A DNA stretch of 64,000 nucleotides. Source: Lysobacter niastensis. Its GTDB lineage: Bacteria; Pseudomonadota; Gammaproteobacteria; Xanthomonadales; Xanthomonadaceae. Shown in pieces: positions 43,573-52,599 of the stretch. The translations under genes were made by a program, and so were the position numbers. The notes below the pieces were generated by a model. The model was not told the DNA's origin and searched no databases. It was given only the letters and a program-made list of their open reading frames with translations. The stretch is from contig NZ_JADLZT010000001.1 of NCBI RefSeq assembly GCF_015453285.1, positions 1 through 64,000 on the forward strand. The letters are read 5' to 3'. Position 1 is the stretch's first letter. Every line of letters begins with the position of its first letter.

Positions 43573-45510
43573 ATGACCGTAGTCAACGCCAAACGCTCGC
43601 GGCCTGTCCGGCGCCCCATGCTGCATAGCGGGGTCGGCCTGCTGGTAGGCGCGATCGCCGCCTTCGGTGCGGTCCATGCGGCTCCGCAGAGCACGGCGAC
43701 GCCGACCAGCGTCGCACCGATGCCGAGCCGCGACCCGGCCAAGCAGTTGCCGGGCACCATCGCGGTATCAAACATCGACTTCAAGCGCGGGGACGGCGGC
43801 GCAGGCCGCCTGATCCTGCGCTTCGATGGCGACGGTGCCGCGCCGGACCTGCGCAGCACCGGTTCGACCGTCACCATCAACGTCGGCAACGCCAAGCTGC
43901 CGGCGAACCTGCAGAAGCCGATCAACGTCAGCGACTTCGCCACGCCGGTGCAGCGCATCGATGCGCGGCCTGCCGGTGAGGGTGCGCAGCTGGTGCTGAA
44001 CACCAGCGGCAACTACGAATCGATGGCCTACCAGACGGGTCGCGAGTACATCGTCGAGATCGTCCCGCGCGCTTCCACTGCGACCGCGTCGCGTGGCAAG
44101 GGCACGGGCCAGGCGATGGGTGCGACTACCTCGGGTGCTTCAACCCGCGCCTACAGCGGCCGACCGGTGACGTTCAACTTCCAGGACGTGCCGGTCCGGA
44201 CGGTACTGCAGCTGATCGCCGAAGAGTCGGGTCTGAATGTCGTCGCGGCCGACACGGTACAGGGCAACGTCACCCTGCGCCTGGTCAACGTGCCGTGGGA
44301 CCAGGCGCTCGACCTCGTGCTGCAGGCCAAGGGCCTGGACAAGCGTCGCAGCGGCAACGTGGTATGGGTCGCGCCCCAGTCCGAGATCGCCAAGTACGAG
44401 CAGGACAGGGAAGACGCGCGCATCGCGCTCGACAACCGCGTCGACCTGGTCACCGAGTACATCCAGATCAACTACCACAATGCCGCGCAGATCTTCAAAG
44501 CGCTGACCGAGGCCAAGGGCGTCGGCGGCGGTGGCGCTGGCGCTGGCGGCTCCAACCAGGACAGCGGCTTCTTGTCGCCGCGCGGTCGTCTGGTCGCCGA
44601 CGAGCGCACTAACACGCTGATGGTCAGCGACATCCCGAAGAAGATCGCCCAGATGAAGGAGCTGATCCGGGTCATCGACCGCCCGGTCGATCAGGTCGTC
44701 ATCGAGGCGCGCGTGGTCATCGCCACGGAGACGTTCTCGCGCGAGCTCGGCGCCAAGTTCGGCATCAGCGGTGCCAGCGGCACGCCGGGTGACCGCAGCT
44801 CGGTCGGCTTCGGCGGCAGCACCGACGCTTCGTCGGCCAACGCCATCGACCGTGGCAACAACGTCAGCCCGACCAATCCGCGCGGTCTGGGCACGATCAC
44901 GCAGGGCCTGATGACCAACCTGCCGGTCACCACGCCGGCCGGTGCGGTCGCGCTGTCGATCCTCAATGCCGGCTATCTGCTCGACGTCGAGCTGTCGGCC
45001 ATGCAACAGGAAGGCCGCGGCGAGGTCATCTCCAACCCGCGCGTCGTCACCAGCAACCAGCGCGAAGCCATCATCAGCCAGGGCCAGGAAGTCGGCTACG
45101 TGACGATCTCGCCGCAGCAGGGTGGCAACGACATCCCGATCCCGAACGTGCAGTTCAAGGACGTGCTGCTGCAGATGAAGGTCACGCCGACGATCACCAA
45201 CGACGGCCGCGTCTTCCTCAACATGGCCGTCAAGAAGGATGAAGTCGAAGGCTTCGTCGACACCTCGATCGGCCAGGTTCCGCAGATCAGCAAGCGCGAA
45301 GTCAACACCGCGGTGCTGGTCGAGGACGGCCAGACGGTCGTGATCGGCGGTGTCTACGAGTTCCGCGACCGCAGCGACATCACCAAGGTTCCGTTCCTCG
45401 GCGATGTCCCGTTCCTGGGCAACCTGTTCAAGAAGAAGGGCCGCAACCGCGAGAAGGCGGAGCTGCTGATCTTCGTGACGCCGAAGGTGCTCCAGGTCAC
45501 CCAGCGCTGA
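43573..45510 (+). CDS. pilQ: Type IV pilus secretin PilQ
   Basis: A 645-residue outer-membrane secretin through which the pilus passes. Signal peptide (about 1-37), one AMIN domain (about 55-150; AVSNIDFKRGDGGAGRLILRF), N0 (about 190-260, VTFNFQDVPVRTVLQLIAEES), N1/KH-like domain, and the secretin core with VVIEARVVIATE and the C-terminal GGVYEFRDRS, VPFLGDVPFLGNLFKKK. Only one AMIN domain is recognisable, whereas P. aeruginosa PilQ has two. A Gly-rich loop at about 319-327 (GGGGAGAGG) breaks the N1-secretin linker. The ATG at 43573 follows GGGGGAGAG. Confidence 0.96.
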   Translation: MTVVNAKRSRPVRRPMLHSGVGLLVGAIAAFGAVHAAPQSTATPTSVAPMPSRDPAKQLPGTIAVSNIDFKRGDGGAGRLILRFDGDGAAPDLRSTGSTVTINVGNAKLPANLQKPINVSDFATPVQRIDARPAGEGAQLVLNTSGNYESMAYQTGREYIVEIVPRASTATASRGKGTGQAMGATTSGASTRAYSGRPVTFNFQDVPVRTVLQLIAEESGLNVVAADTVQGNVTLRLVNVPWDQALDLVLQAKGLDKRRSGNVVWVAPQSEIAKYEQDREDARIALDNRVDLVTEYIQINYHNAAQIFKALTEAKGVGGGGAGAGGSNQDSGFLSPRGRLVADERTNTLMVSDIPKKIAQMKELIRVIDRPVDQVVIEARVVIATETFSRELGAKFGISGASGTPGDRSSVGFGGSTDASSANAIDRGNNVSPTNPRGLGTITQGLMTNLPVTTPAGAVALSILNAGYLLDVELSAMQQEGRGEVISNPRVVTSNQREAIISQGQEVGYVTISPQQGGNDIPIPNVQFKDVLLQMKVTPTITNDGRVFLNMAVKKDEVEGFVDTSIGQVPQISKREVNTAVLVEDGQTVVIGGVYEFRDRSDITKVPFLGDVPFLGNLFKKKGRNREKAELLIFVTPKVLQVTQR

Positions 45511-45533
45511 CCGCTGCGGCACGGATGGACACG

Positions 45534-45563
45534 GAAAGGGCCTTCGGGCCCTTTCTGCTTTTT
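45534..45563 (+). terminator. Intrinsic terminator of pilMNOPQ
   Basis: A stem gaaagggcc/ggccctttc (45534-45542 with 45547-45555), loop ttcg, then tgctttttg. The 45564-45667 gap before moxR has no clear promoter. Confidence 0.88.
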
Positions 45564-45667
45564 GGGCTTCGTCGACGCGACGGGGGCTGAACGCGGACAG
45601 GAAGTGATGAACCTTGCACGCAGGCTTGGGTCAAAATCGACCCTGGTAACTGCCTTCCGAGAGCGCG

Positions 45668-46678
45668 ATGGACCTCATGCCCACCGACCTGCGACCGCGC
45701 AGCGAGACCGCCCGGCTGCACGACGCATTCCGCGCCCTGCGGGATGCACTGGCGACCGAGATCGTCGGCCAGGCGGCATTGATCGAGCGCCTGCTGATAG
45801 CGCTGCTGGCGGACGGACACCTGCTGGTCGAAGGGGCGCCCGGCCTCGCCAAGACCAGCGCGATCCGCGCGCTGGCGGCGCGCCTGGAAGCCGACTTCGC
45901 GCGTATCCAGTTCACCCCGGACCTGCTGCCGGCGGACCTGACCGGCACCGAGGTATGGCGGCCGCAGGAGGGGCGCTTCGAGTTCCAGGCGGGGCCGGTA
46001 TTCCATCCGATCCTGCTGGCCGACGAGATCAATCGCGCCCCGGCCAAGGTGCAGTCCGCACTGCTCGAAGCGATGGGCGAGCGCCAGGTCACCGTGGGGC
46101 GCGCCACGTATGCCCTGCCGCGGCTGTTCCTGGTCATGGCGACGCAGAATCCGATCGAGCAGGAGGGCACTTTCCCGCTGCCGGAGGCGCAGCTGGATCG
46201 ATTCCTGATGTACGTGTGCATCGGCTATCCCGAGGCGGCGGCCGAGGCCGAGATCCTGCGCCTGGCGCGCTCGCATGCGCGCGAGGCGATGCAGGCATCG
46301 TCCGTTCCCGTGGAACGCATGCCGCTCGCCGATGTGTTCGCCGCGCGCGAGGCCGTGCTCGACCTGCACCTGGCGCCACCGGTGGAACGCTATCTGGTGG
46401 AGCTGGTGCTGGCCTCCCGCGATGCTGCCCGTTACGACGCCGCGCTGGCGCGGCGCATCGCCTGGGGTGCGAGTCCGCGTGGATCGATCGCGCTGGAGCG
46501 CTGTGCGCGTGCGCACGCGTGGCTGGCTGGACGCGACTTCGTCACCCCGGACGACGTGCGCGCGGTGGCGCCGGATGTGCTCAGGCATCGCATCCTTCCC
46601 AGCTACGAGGCGACCGCCGAAGGCTGGGACGGCGAGCGTCTTGTGCGCGAATTGCTGCAACGGGTGCCGCTGCCCTGA
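45668..46678 (+). CDS. MoxR-family AAA+ ATPase
   Basis: A 336-residue AAA+ ATPase of the MoxR group. Walker A GAPGLAKTS at 56-64, Walker B LLADEINRAP, sensor 1 ATQNPIEQEGTFPLPEAQLDRF and the C-terminal lid (PDDVRAVAPDVLRHRI) are intact. MoxR proteins act with VWA-domain partners, often as chaperones for enzyme complexes or envelope stress. The five genes that follow are the usual partners, so this operon resembles the BatABD-type aerotolerance locus. Confidence 0.94.
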   Translation: MDLMPTDLRPRSETARLHDAFRALRDALATEIVGQAALIERLLIALLADGHLLVEGAPGLAKTSAIRALAARLEADFARIQFTPDLLPADLTGTEVWRPQEGRFEFQAGPVFHPILLADEINRAPAKVQSALLEAMGERQVTVGRATYALPRLFLVMATQNPIEQEGTFPLPEAQLDRFLMYVCIGYPEAAAEAEILRLARSHAREAMQASSVPVERMPLADVFAAREAVLDLHLAPPVERYLVELVLASRDAARYDAALARRIAWGASPRGSIALERCARAHAWLAGRDFVTPDDVRAVAPDVLRHRILPSYEATAEGWDGERLVRELLQRVPLP

Positions 46679-46682
46679 GTCG

Positions 46683-47615
46683 ATGACGATGCAGCTCTCT
46701 CACTCCACTCCTGGCCCGGAGGGCGACGGCATCGTCCCGCGCCTGTCCGAACTCGTTGCGCTGCGCGCGGCGGCAGGCGGACGGCGCCATGCGCCGAAGG
46801 GCCGCTTCGGCGTGAGCGGGCATGCGCTGTCGCCGTTGCGGGGCAGGGGCATGGAATACGCCGAGTCGCGCGAGTACTCCATCGGTGATGACGCACGCCA
46901 CATCGACTGGCGCCTGACCGCGCGCACCGGGCGTGCCCACACCAAGTTGTTCCAGGCGGAACGCGAGCGGCTGAGCCTGATCGTCGCCGATACCGCGGCA
47001 TCGCTCTACTTCGGAACGCGCGTGCGCTTCAAGTCGGTGCAGGCGGCGCGCGCGGGTGCCGTGGCGGCCTGGGCGGCCGTGCGCGATGGCGACCGGATCG
47101 CGGCGCTGCGCGGGAGCCTGCGCGAGGCGCCGGTGACGCCCGCTGGCGGCGCACGCGGCGCGCTGCGCGTGCTCGATGCCCTGGTGCGCTGGTACGCGCA
47201 GCCACCGGCCGACGACGCCGGGCTGGAGGTCGCGCTCGACCATGCCGCGCGCCTGCTGCGGCCGGGATCCCGTCTGGTCCTGCTGGCCGATCCACGCAGC
47301 ATCGCGGCGGTGCCGCCACAACGCTGGCCCGGTCTTGCGCAGCACCACGAGGTGATCGTGCTGCTGCTCAGCGATCCGCTCGAAATGCGCCCGCCGAAAG
47401 CGATGCTGCCGTTCTCCAGCGGCGGCCATCGCGTCGAGGTGGACCTGGCTGCGCCGACGCCGCGACAGCGCTGGCGCGAGGAGTTCTCCGCGCCTATCGA
47501 AGAGGCGCTGCAACGGTTGCCGGCCCGCGGCGTGCGTGTGCAGGTGTTGTCCAGCAGCGACGACAGCGAATCGTGGTTGCCGCTGCTGGGTCGTTCACGG
47601 CCGCTGGTGGCGTGA
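46683..47615 (+). CDS. DUF58 domain-containing protein
   Basis: A 310-residue protein with the DUF58 signature REYSIGDDARHIDWRLTA (about residues 62-79), preceded by RGMEYAESREY. DUF58 is a VWA-like fold, and this gene normally follows moxR. The C-terminal part has RLVLLADP and LLLSDPLEMRPP. The start is 4 bp after the moxR stop. The precise role in MoxR complexes is unknown. Confidence 0.92.
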   Translation: MTMQLSHSTPGPEGDGIVPRLSELVALRAAAGGRRHAPKGRFGVSGHALSPLRGRGMEYAESREYSIGDDARHIDWRLTARTGRAHTKLFQAERERLSLIVADTAASLYFGTRVRFKSVQAARAGAVAAWAAVRDGDRIAALRGSLREAPVTPAGGARGALRVLDALVRWYAQPPADDAGLEVALDHAARLLRPGSRLVLLADPRSIAAVPPQRWPGLAQHHEVIVLLLSDPLEMRPPKAMLPFSSGGHRVEVDLAAPTPRQRWREEFSAPIEEALQRLPARGVRVQVLSSSDDSESWLPLLGRSRPLVA

Positions 47616-47622
47616 GGGCGCG

Positions 47623-48099
47623 ATGACCGGCATCGTGCTTCGCGACATCCATCAGCCGCCCGCGCCGTCGTGGTGGCCGCCCGCGCCAGGCTGGTGGCTG
47701 CTCGTCATCGCGCTCCTTACCCTCGCCGTGGCGTGGTGGTGGTGGCGCGGCAGGCGCGATCGCCGGCGCCGCGAGATCGCGGCGCTGTTCGACCGGGCCG
47801 TCGACGCCGCGGAAACGCCGGCGGGCCAGGTCGCCGCCATGTCGGAAATGCTGCGCCGCGCTGCGCGTAAGCGCGATGCGTCGGCGGATCGACTGCAGGG
47901 AGAAGCCTGGCTCGAGTTCCTGGATGCGCCTGTAGACCGCGCAAAGCGCCGGCGCAACATGCCGGCGCCGGTGTTCGTGCAGGGAGCCGGGCGCCTGCTG
48001 CTGGATGGAGGCTACCGCCGCGACGTAGACGCCGCCGAGGCCAACGCATTGCGCGTGCTGGCGCGCCGGCGCTTCCTGCAATGGATGGGCGCGGCATGA
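47623..48099 (+). CDS. DUF4381 domain-containing membrane protein
   Basis: A 158-residue membrane-anchored protein. LRDIHQPPAPSWWPPAPGWW (6-25) is the DUF4381 hallmark, followed by one transmembrane helix (about 25-42) and a cytoplasmic domain with MSEMLRRAARKRD and GEAWLEFLD. It probably is a subunit of the MoxR/VWA apparatus. Its stop overlaps the next start (ATGA). Confidence 0.9.
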   Translation: MTGIVLRDIHQPPAPSWWPPAPGWWLLVIALLTLAVAWWWWRGRRDRRRREIAALFDRAVDAAETPAGQVAAMSEMLRRAARKRDASADRLQGEAWLEFLDAPVDRAKRRRNMPAPVFVQGAGRLLLDGGYRRDVDAAEANALRVLARRRFLQWMGAA

Positions 48100-49115
48100 T
48101 CGATTCCATCATGGCGTCGCTGCAGTCGCTGATGGACCAGTTCGCGTGGCCGTGGTGGTTGCTCGCCTTGCCGTTGCCGTTGTTCGCGCGCTGGCTGCTG
48201 CCGCCGCTACGCGGCGGTTCCACTGCATTGAAAGTGCCGTACGGCCATCGCCTCGACGCGGTCGCCAAAGGCGGCGCACGTGCCGTGCTGGCCGGTGGTA
48301 TCGGCCTGCTGCCGTGGCTGGCGTGGATCCTGTTGTGCGTGGCGGCCGCGCGGCCGCAGCAACTGGGCGAGGCGATCGAGCCGCCGCAGGAAGGGCGCGA
48401 CCTGATGCTGGCGCTCGACCTGTCGGGCAGCATGAGCGAGCCCGACATGGAACTCGGCAACCATCCGGTCGACCGGCTCACGGCGGCCAAGGCCGTGCTG
48501 GCCGACTTCCTGGATCGTCGCGGCGGCGACCGCGTCGGATTGATCGTGTTTGGCCGGCGCGCCTATGCGTTGACGCCGCTCACGCGGGACCTCACTTCGG
48601 TTCGCGACCAGCTGCACGATGCGGTGATCGGCCTGGCCGGGCAGGAGACCGCGATCGGCGATGCGATCGGGCTCGCGGTGAAGCGTCTGCAATCGCAGCC
48701 GGCCGAACAGCGCGTGCTGATCCTGTTGACCGACGGCGTCAACACCGCCGGTTCGCTCGATCCGAAAAAGGCCACCGAACTGGCGCGCGATTCCGGCGTG
48801 CGCATCCATACCGTGGCTTTCGGCGGCGACGGATCGATGTCGGTGTTCGGATTCCGCCTGCCGATGCCCGGCGGCGGAGACGAGATCGACGAGCGGGCGC
48901 TGCGCGACATCGCCAAGCAGACGGGTGGCCGGTTCTTCCGCGCACGCGACACAGCGCAACTCGCCGGCATCTATGCCGAGATTGACCGCCTCGAACCGAT
49001 CCGCCATCCCGGTCCGGCGTTGCGTCCCCGCATCGAGCGCTATCCCTGGCCGTTGGCGGCGGCCTGCGCGTTGGCTTTGCTCGCCTTCGCGCGTCCGCGG
49101 CGGAGGCTCGCATGA
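48096..49115 (+). CDS. VWA-domain protein (BatA-like)
   Basis: A 339-residue protein with transmembrane segments near 18-40 and 65-86 and at the C-terminus (about 318-335), and a VWA domain between. The metal-binding MIDAS motif is complete: D108-LSGS in LALDLSGSMSE, and TDGVNTAGS as the fourth loop. The domain should bind divalent metal and contact partner proteins in the periplasm. Overlaps DUF4381 by 4 bp and the next VWA gene by 4 bp. Confidence 0.93.
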   Translation: MIDSIMASLQSLMDQFAWPWWLLALPLPLFARWLLPPLRGGSTALKVPYGHRLDAVAKGGARAVLAGGIGLLPWLAWILLCVAAARPQQLGEAIEPPQEGRDLMLALDLSGSMSEPDMELGNHPVDRLTAAKAVLADFLDRRGGDRVGLIVFGRRAYALTPLTRDLTSVRDQLHDAVIGLAGQETAIGDAIGLAVKRLQSQPAEQRVLILLTDGVNTAGSLDPKKATELARDSGVRIHTVAFGGDGSMSVFGFRLPMPGGGDEIDERALRDIAKQTGGRFFRARDTAQLAGIYAEIDRLEPIRHPGPALRPRIERYPWPLAAACALALLAFARPRRRLA

Positions 49116-50827
49116 GCATCGACTTCGCCGCGCTGCACCTGTTGCGTCCGCAATGGCTCTGGGCCCTGCTGGCGCTGCCGCTGCTCGCATGGTGGTGGCG
49201 CCGCCGCCGTCGTCGCGACGGCGTCTGGCAGTCGCTGGTCGACCCGCACCTGCTGCCGCACCTGCTGGAAACCAAAGCGGATACGCGCAGCCGCATGGCC
49301 GCCGGTATCGCAATGTTGGCGGGCGTGCTCGCGATCGTCGCGCTCGCGGGGCCGAGCTGGCGGCAGAGCGAGCAACCGCTGTGGCAGTCGCACACGCCGC
49401 TGGTGATCGTGCTGGACCTGTCGGGTGCCGCCCTGGCGCCGGACCTTCCGCCTTCGCGCCTCGCGCAGGCGCGCGCCAAGATCGCCACGTTGCTGCGCGA
49501 ACGGCAGGGCGGGCAGGTTGGGCTGGTGGCCTACGCGGGGGATGCCTTCACGGTGGCGCCGCTGACCGACGATGCTGCCAACGTCGCGTTGTTCCTCGAC
49601 GCGCTCGCGCCGGAAGTGATGCCGGTCGACGGCCAGCGTGTCGATCGCGCCATTGAGTGGTCGTCGCAGCTGCTGCGGCAGGCGGGGTTCTCCAGCGGAC
49701 AGATCCTGCTGATGACCGACCAGGCCGATGACGCTGCGCGTGCGGCGGCGGCCGAAGCGTCGCGCGGCGGCTACCGCGTGTCCGTGATCGGCCTGGGCCG
49801 CGCCGAAGGGGCGTCGTACCGGCGCATGGACGGCAGCATCGCCATGGCCCGCCTCGACGAATCGTCGCTGCGTTCACTCGCCAGCAGCGGCAACGGTAGC
49901 TATTCGGCACTGACGCCGGACGATGCCGACCTGCGTGCGCTGGGCGTGCTCGAGCCGGGTCTCGGCGACGCCGATGCGAAGGGCGGAGCAAAAGGGCACG
50001 CGTGGCGCGATGAAGGCTATTGGCTGCTGCCGCCGCTGTTGCTGCTGGCATTGCTCTCGTTCCGCCGCCAGGGCGCGGCGGCGTTGTTGCTGCTGTGCGC
50101 GATCGTGCCGTGGCAGCCGGCACGCGCGGTGGAATGGTGGCAGCGTGCCGACCAGAAAGCGCATGCACGCATGGAGCAGGGCGCGCGGTCCTACCGGCAG
50201 GGCGATTTCGCCGGGGCAGCGCAGGCATACCAGGCTGCCGACAGCGCCGATGCGCACTACAACCGCGGCAATGCGCTCGCCAAGTCCGGCGAGTATCCGC
50301 AGGCGATCAGCGCCTACGACGAGGCATTGAAGCGCGAGCCAGGCATGGCCGATGCCATCGCCAACAAGCGCGCCGTGGAAGCGGCGATGAAGCGCAAGCC
50401 GCCGCAGGGCGGATCGGGCCAGGATCAGCAACAATCGCGGGGCAAGCAGAAGAGCCAGCCTTCGCAGGGACAGGGCGCGCAGCCGAAACCGCAGCAACAG
50501 AGTAGCCAGCAGGATCCGTCGCAAGCCCAGCAGTCACGCCAGGAACAGGCACAGGAGCGTGCGAAGCCGGCCGATTCGCAGAGCCAGCAGGCCGCCGATG
50601 CCGCGCAGCGCGAGCGGATGCGCCGCGCGCTGGAGCAGGGCAAGGCGCAACCCGGGCAGCAGCGCGAGCAGGCGCGGCCCGCCAATGAGACGCCGCAGCA
50701 GCGCGAACGCCGCCTCGCCAACGAGGCGTGGCTGCGCCGCGTGCCGGACGATCCGGGCAGCCTGCTGCGCGAGAAATTCCGGCTCGAACATGAGCGCAGA
50801 CAATCGCAGGACACGCCGGGAGAATGA
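49112..50827 (+). CDS. VWA/TPR protein (BatB/BatC fusion-like)
   Basis: A 571-residue inner-membrane protein combining what Bacteroides encodes as separate BatB and BatC. Transmembrane helices near 14-28, 65-82, 307-324 and 326-344; a VWA domain at about 95-285; a TPR region (about 358-430, with HYNRGNALAKSGEYPQAISAYDEAL, of which the NALAKSGEYPQA core is diagnostic); then a Gln/Ser/Lys-rich tail (about 432-540). The MIDAS motif is degenerate: D102-LSGA in place of DxSxS, and MTDQAD at the later loop. It may not bind metal. Overlaps the previous and following genes by 4 bp. Confidence 0.91.
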   Translation: MSIDFAALHLLRPQWLWALLALPLLAWWWRRRRRRDGVWQSLVDPHLLPHLLETKADTRSRMAAGIAMLAGVLAIVALAGPSWRQSEQPLWQSHTPLVIVLDLSGAALAPDLPPSRLAQARAKIATLLRERQGGQVGLVAYAGDAFTVAPLTDDAANVALFLDALAPEVMPVDGQRVDRAIEWSSQLLRQAGFSSGQILLMTDQADDAARAAAAEASRGGYRVSVIGLGRAEGASYRRMDGSIAMARLDESSLRSLASSGNGSYSALTPDDADLRALGVLEPGLGDADAKGGAKGHAWRDEGYWLLPPLLLLALLSFRRQGAAALLLLCAIVPWQPARAVEWWQRADQKAHARMEQGARSYRQGDFAGAAQAYQAADSADAHYNRGNALAKSGEYPQAISAYDEALKREPGMADAIANKRAVEAAMKRKPPQGGSGQDQQQSRGKQKSQPSQGQGAQPKPQQQSSQQDPSQAQQSRQEQAQERAKPADSQSQQAADAAQRERMRRALEQGKAQPGQQREQARPANETPQQRERRLANEAWLRRVPDDPGSLLREKFRLEHERRQSQDTPGE

Positions 50828-52533
50828 TCAGGAACATGATCGGGAGCATGGGCACGATGCGTCGAATGTCGTGGAACCTGCGCGCGTGGCTGGTGGGTGC
50901 ATGGCTGATGCTGTCGATGATCAGCCTGGACGCATCGGCGCAGGCGCGGGCGTGGCTCGACCGGGACAGCATCGGTGCCGGTGAGACCGTCACCCTCAAC
51001 ATCCAGACGACGTCGGCGAACTCATCCGCGCCGGATTACGCGCCGCTGCAGCGCGACTTCTTCCTGACCGGCCACACCAGCCGGCGCGAGTTCGAACTGG
51101 TCAATGGCCGCAGCCGCACGCGCACGCTCTACGCCGTGGCATTGCAGCCACGACGAGACGGCCTGCTGACGATTCCGCCGCTGGACGTCGGCGGCGAGCG
51201 CACGCAGTCGCTGACGCTGCAGGTCGCCGCGTCGAGTGCGCGCATGCCGGCGCGTGCCGGCGATGACGTGTTCATCGAGAGCGGGGCAGACGACGAGTCG
51301 CCGTACCTGCAGCAGGCGGTGGGCTGGGTGGTGCGCCTGTACTCGGCCGCGCCGCTGGTATCCGGCCAGCTCGACCAGGCCGCGCCGGAAGGCGCATCGC
51401 TGCAGCGCATCGGCGATGACGCGCAATACGTGCGCGACATTGCCGGGCGCCGTTACAGCGTCGTCGAGCGCCGCTTCCTGCTGGTGCCGGAGCGCAGCGG
51501 CACGCTGACCATTCCCGGTGCGACATTCGAAGGGCGCGGCACCGGCGGATTCTTCGATGACCTGTTTGGCAGCCGCGGCGCGGAGCTGCACGCCAACGCG
51601 CCGCCACGTTTCCTGCAGGTGCGCCCGGCGCCGGCCAATGCACCGCAGCCCTGGCTGCCCTTGCACGATCTGCAACTGCGCTACCAGTCCACGCCGCAGG
51701 AGTTGCGCGCAGGCAGCGCCGCCACGTTGACGGTCGAGGCGGTCGCCGACGGCGCCACGGCCACGCAGATGCCGGAACTGCAACTGCCCGCGATCGACGG
51801 CGTGCAGGTGTTCCCCGAACCGGTGCAGGCCGACGAACGCTTCGTCGACGGACGGCCGCGCGTGAAGTTGACGCGTCGCTTCTCGCTGGTGCCCGCGCGT
51901 GCCGGTGCCGCGCAGCTGGCCGGCATGCGCATGGCCTGGTGGGACGTCGGCGCCGGCGCGGTCCGCACCGCCAGCTTGCCCCCGCTGTCGTGGAGCATCG
52001 CCCCCGGCGCCGCGACGCAGAGCAGCATGGCGGCGCCTGCCGCGACCACTGCCCCGGCGCCTGCTGCCGGCCCGGATAATTCACCCTGGCAGGCGGTGCA
52101 GGGCGCCAACCGCGTCTGGGTCCTTGCGGCATTGCTGTTCGCAGCGCTGTGGCTGTTCACCCTGGTCTGGGGGCTTCACCGCCACGCGCCGGCCGCCGCG
52201 CCGCCCAACCTTCCGGACCAGGCCGGAAAAACCCCCGGACGCACCCGCGCCGACCTGAAGCGCGCGCTGGACCATGCCGACTTTGGCGAAGTCGCCCAGA
52301 CGCTGTGCGCGCTCGCGCACCCGCCTGCCAGGGGCGTCGACGAACTGCTGGCGCGCCTGGACGATGCGCGCCAGCGCGAAGCGGTGCAGGCGATGGAGCG
52401 GGCACGCTGGGGTGGCGGCGATGGCGCCGCTGCGCGCGGATTGCTGCGCAGTGCCTTCGCCCAGGGACCGCGCTGGAAGGCCGACACGCCGGCCCCGGCC
52501 TCGCCATTGCCGCCGCTCTACCCGGAAGGTTGA
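50824..52533 (+). CDS. BatD-like protein (oxygen tolerance)
   Basis: A 569-residue exported protein. N-terminal signal (hydrophobic stretch about 18-40, ending ASA), several Ig-like beta domains (QARAWLDRDSIGAGETVTLN and repeats to about 400), then a transmembrane helix (about 429-450) and a cytoplasmic tail. The ATG at 50824 overlaps the preceding stop; ATGs a few codons in (after IGSMGTMRR) would give a shorter signal. It closes the operon: the next gene is 66 bp away with its own ribosome site. Confidence 0.9.
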   Translation: MIRNMIGSMGTMRRMSWNLRAWLVGAWLMLSMISLDASAQARAWLDRDSIGAGETVTLNIQTTSANSSAPDYAPLQRDFFLTGHTSRREFELVNGRSRTRTLYAVALQPRRDGLLTIPPLDVGGERTQSLTLQVAASSARMPARAGDDVFIESGADDESPYLQQAVGWVVRLYSAAPLVSGQLDQAAPEGASLQRIGDDAQYVRDIAGRRYSVVERRFLLVPERSGTLTIPGATFEGRGTGGFFDDLFGSRGAELHANAPPRFLQVRPAPANAPQPWLPLHDLQLRYQSTPQELRAGSAATLTVEAVADGATATQMPELQLPAIDGVQVFPEPVQADERFVDGRPRVKLTRRFSLVPARAGAAQLAGMRMAWWDVGAGAVRTASLPPLSWSIAPGAATQSSMAAPAATTAPAPAAGPDNSPWQAVQGANRVWVLAALLFAALWLFTLVWGLHRHAPAAAPPNLPDQAGKTPGRTRADLKRALDHADFGEVAQTLCALAHPPARGVDELLARLDDARQREAVQAMERARWGGGDGAAARGLLRSAFAQGPRWKADTPAPASPLPPLYPEG

Positions 52534-52599
52534 CGCCCGCCGTCGGGCCGGGGCGCCGGCTCTGGTAATCTCGCCGGCTGCATTGCCGAGGGGAACCGA

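Noticed and set aside
50403-50740. The Gln/Ser/Lys-rich stretch as a tandem repeat array
   Set aside because: The cag/gcc-rich DNA has no fixed period; it is a low-complexity protein tail, not a repeat array.
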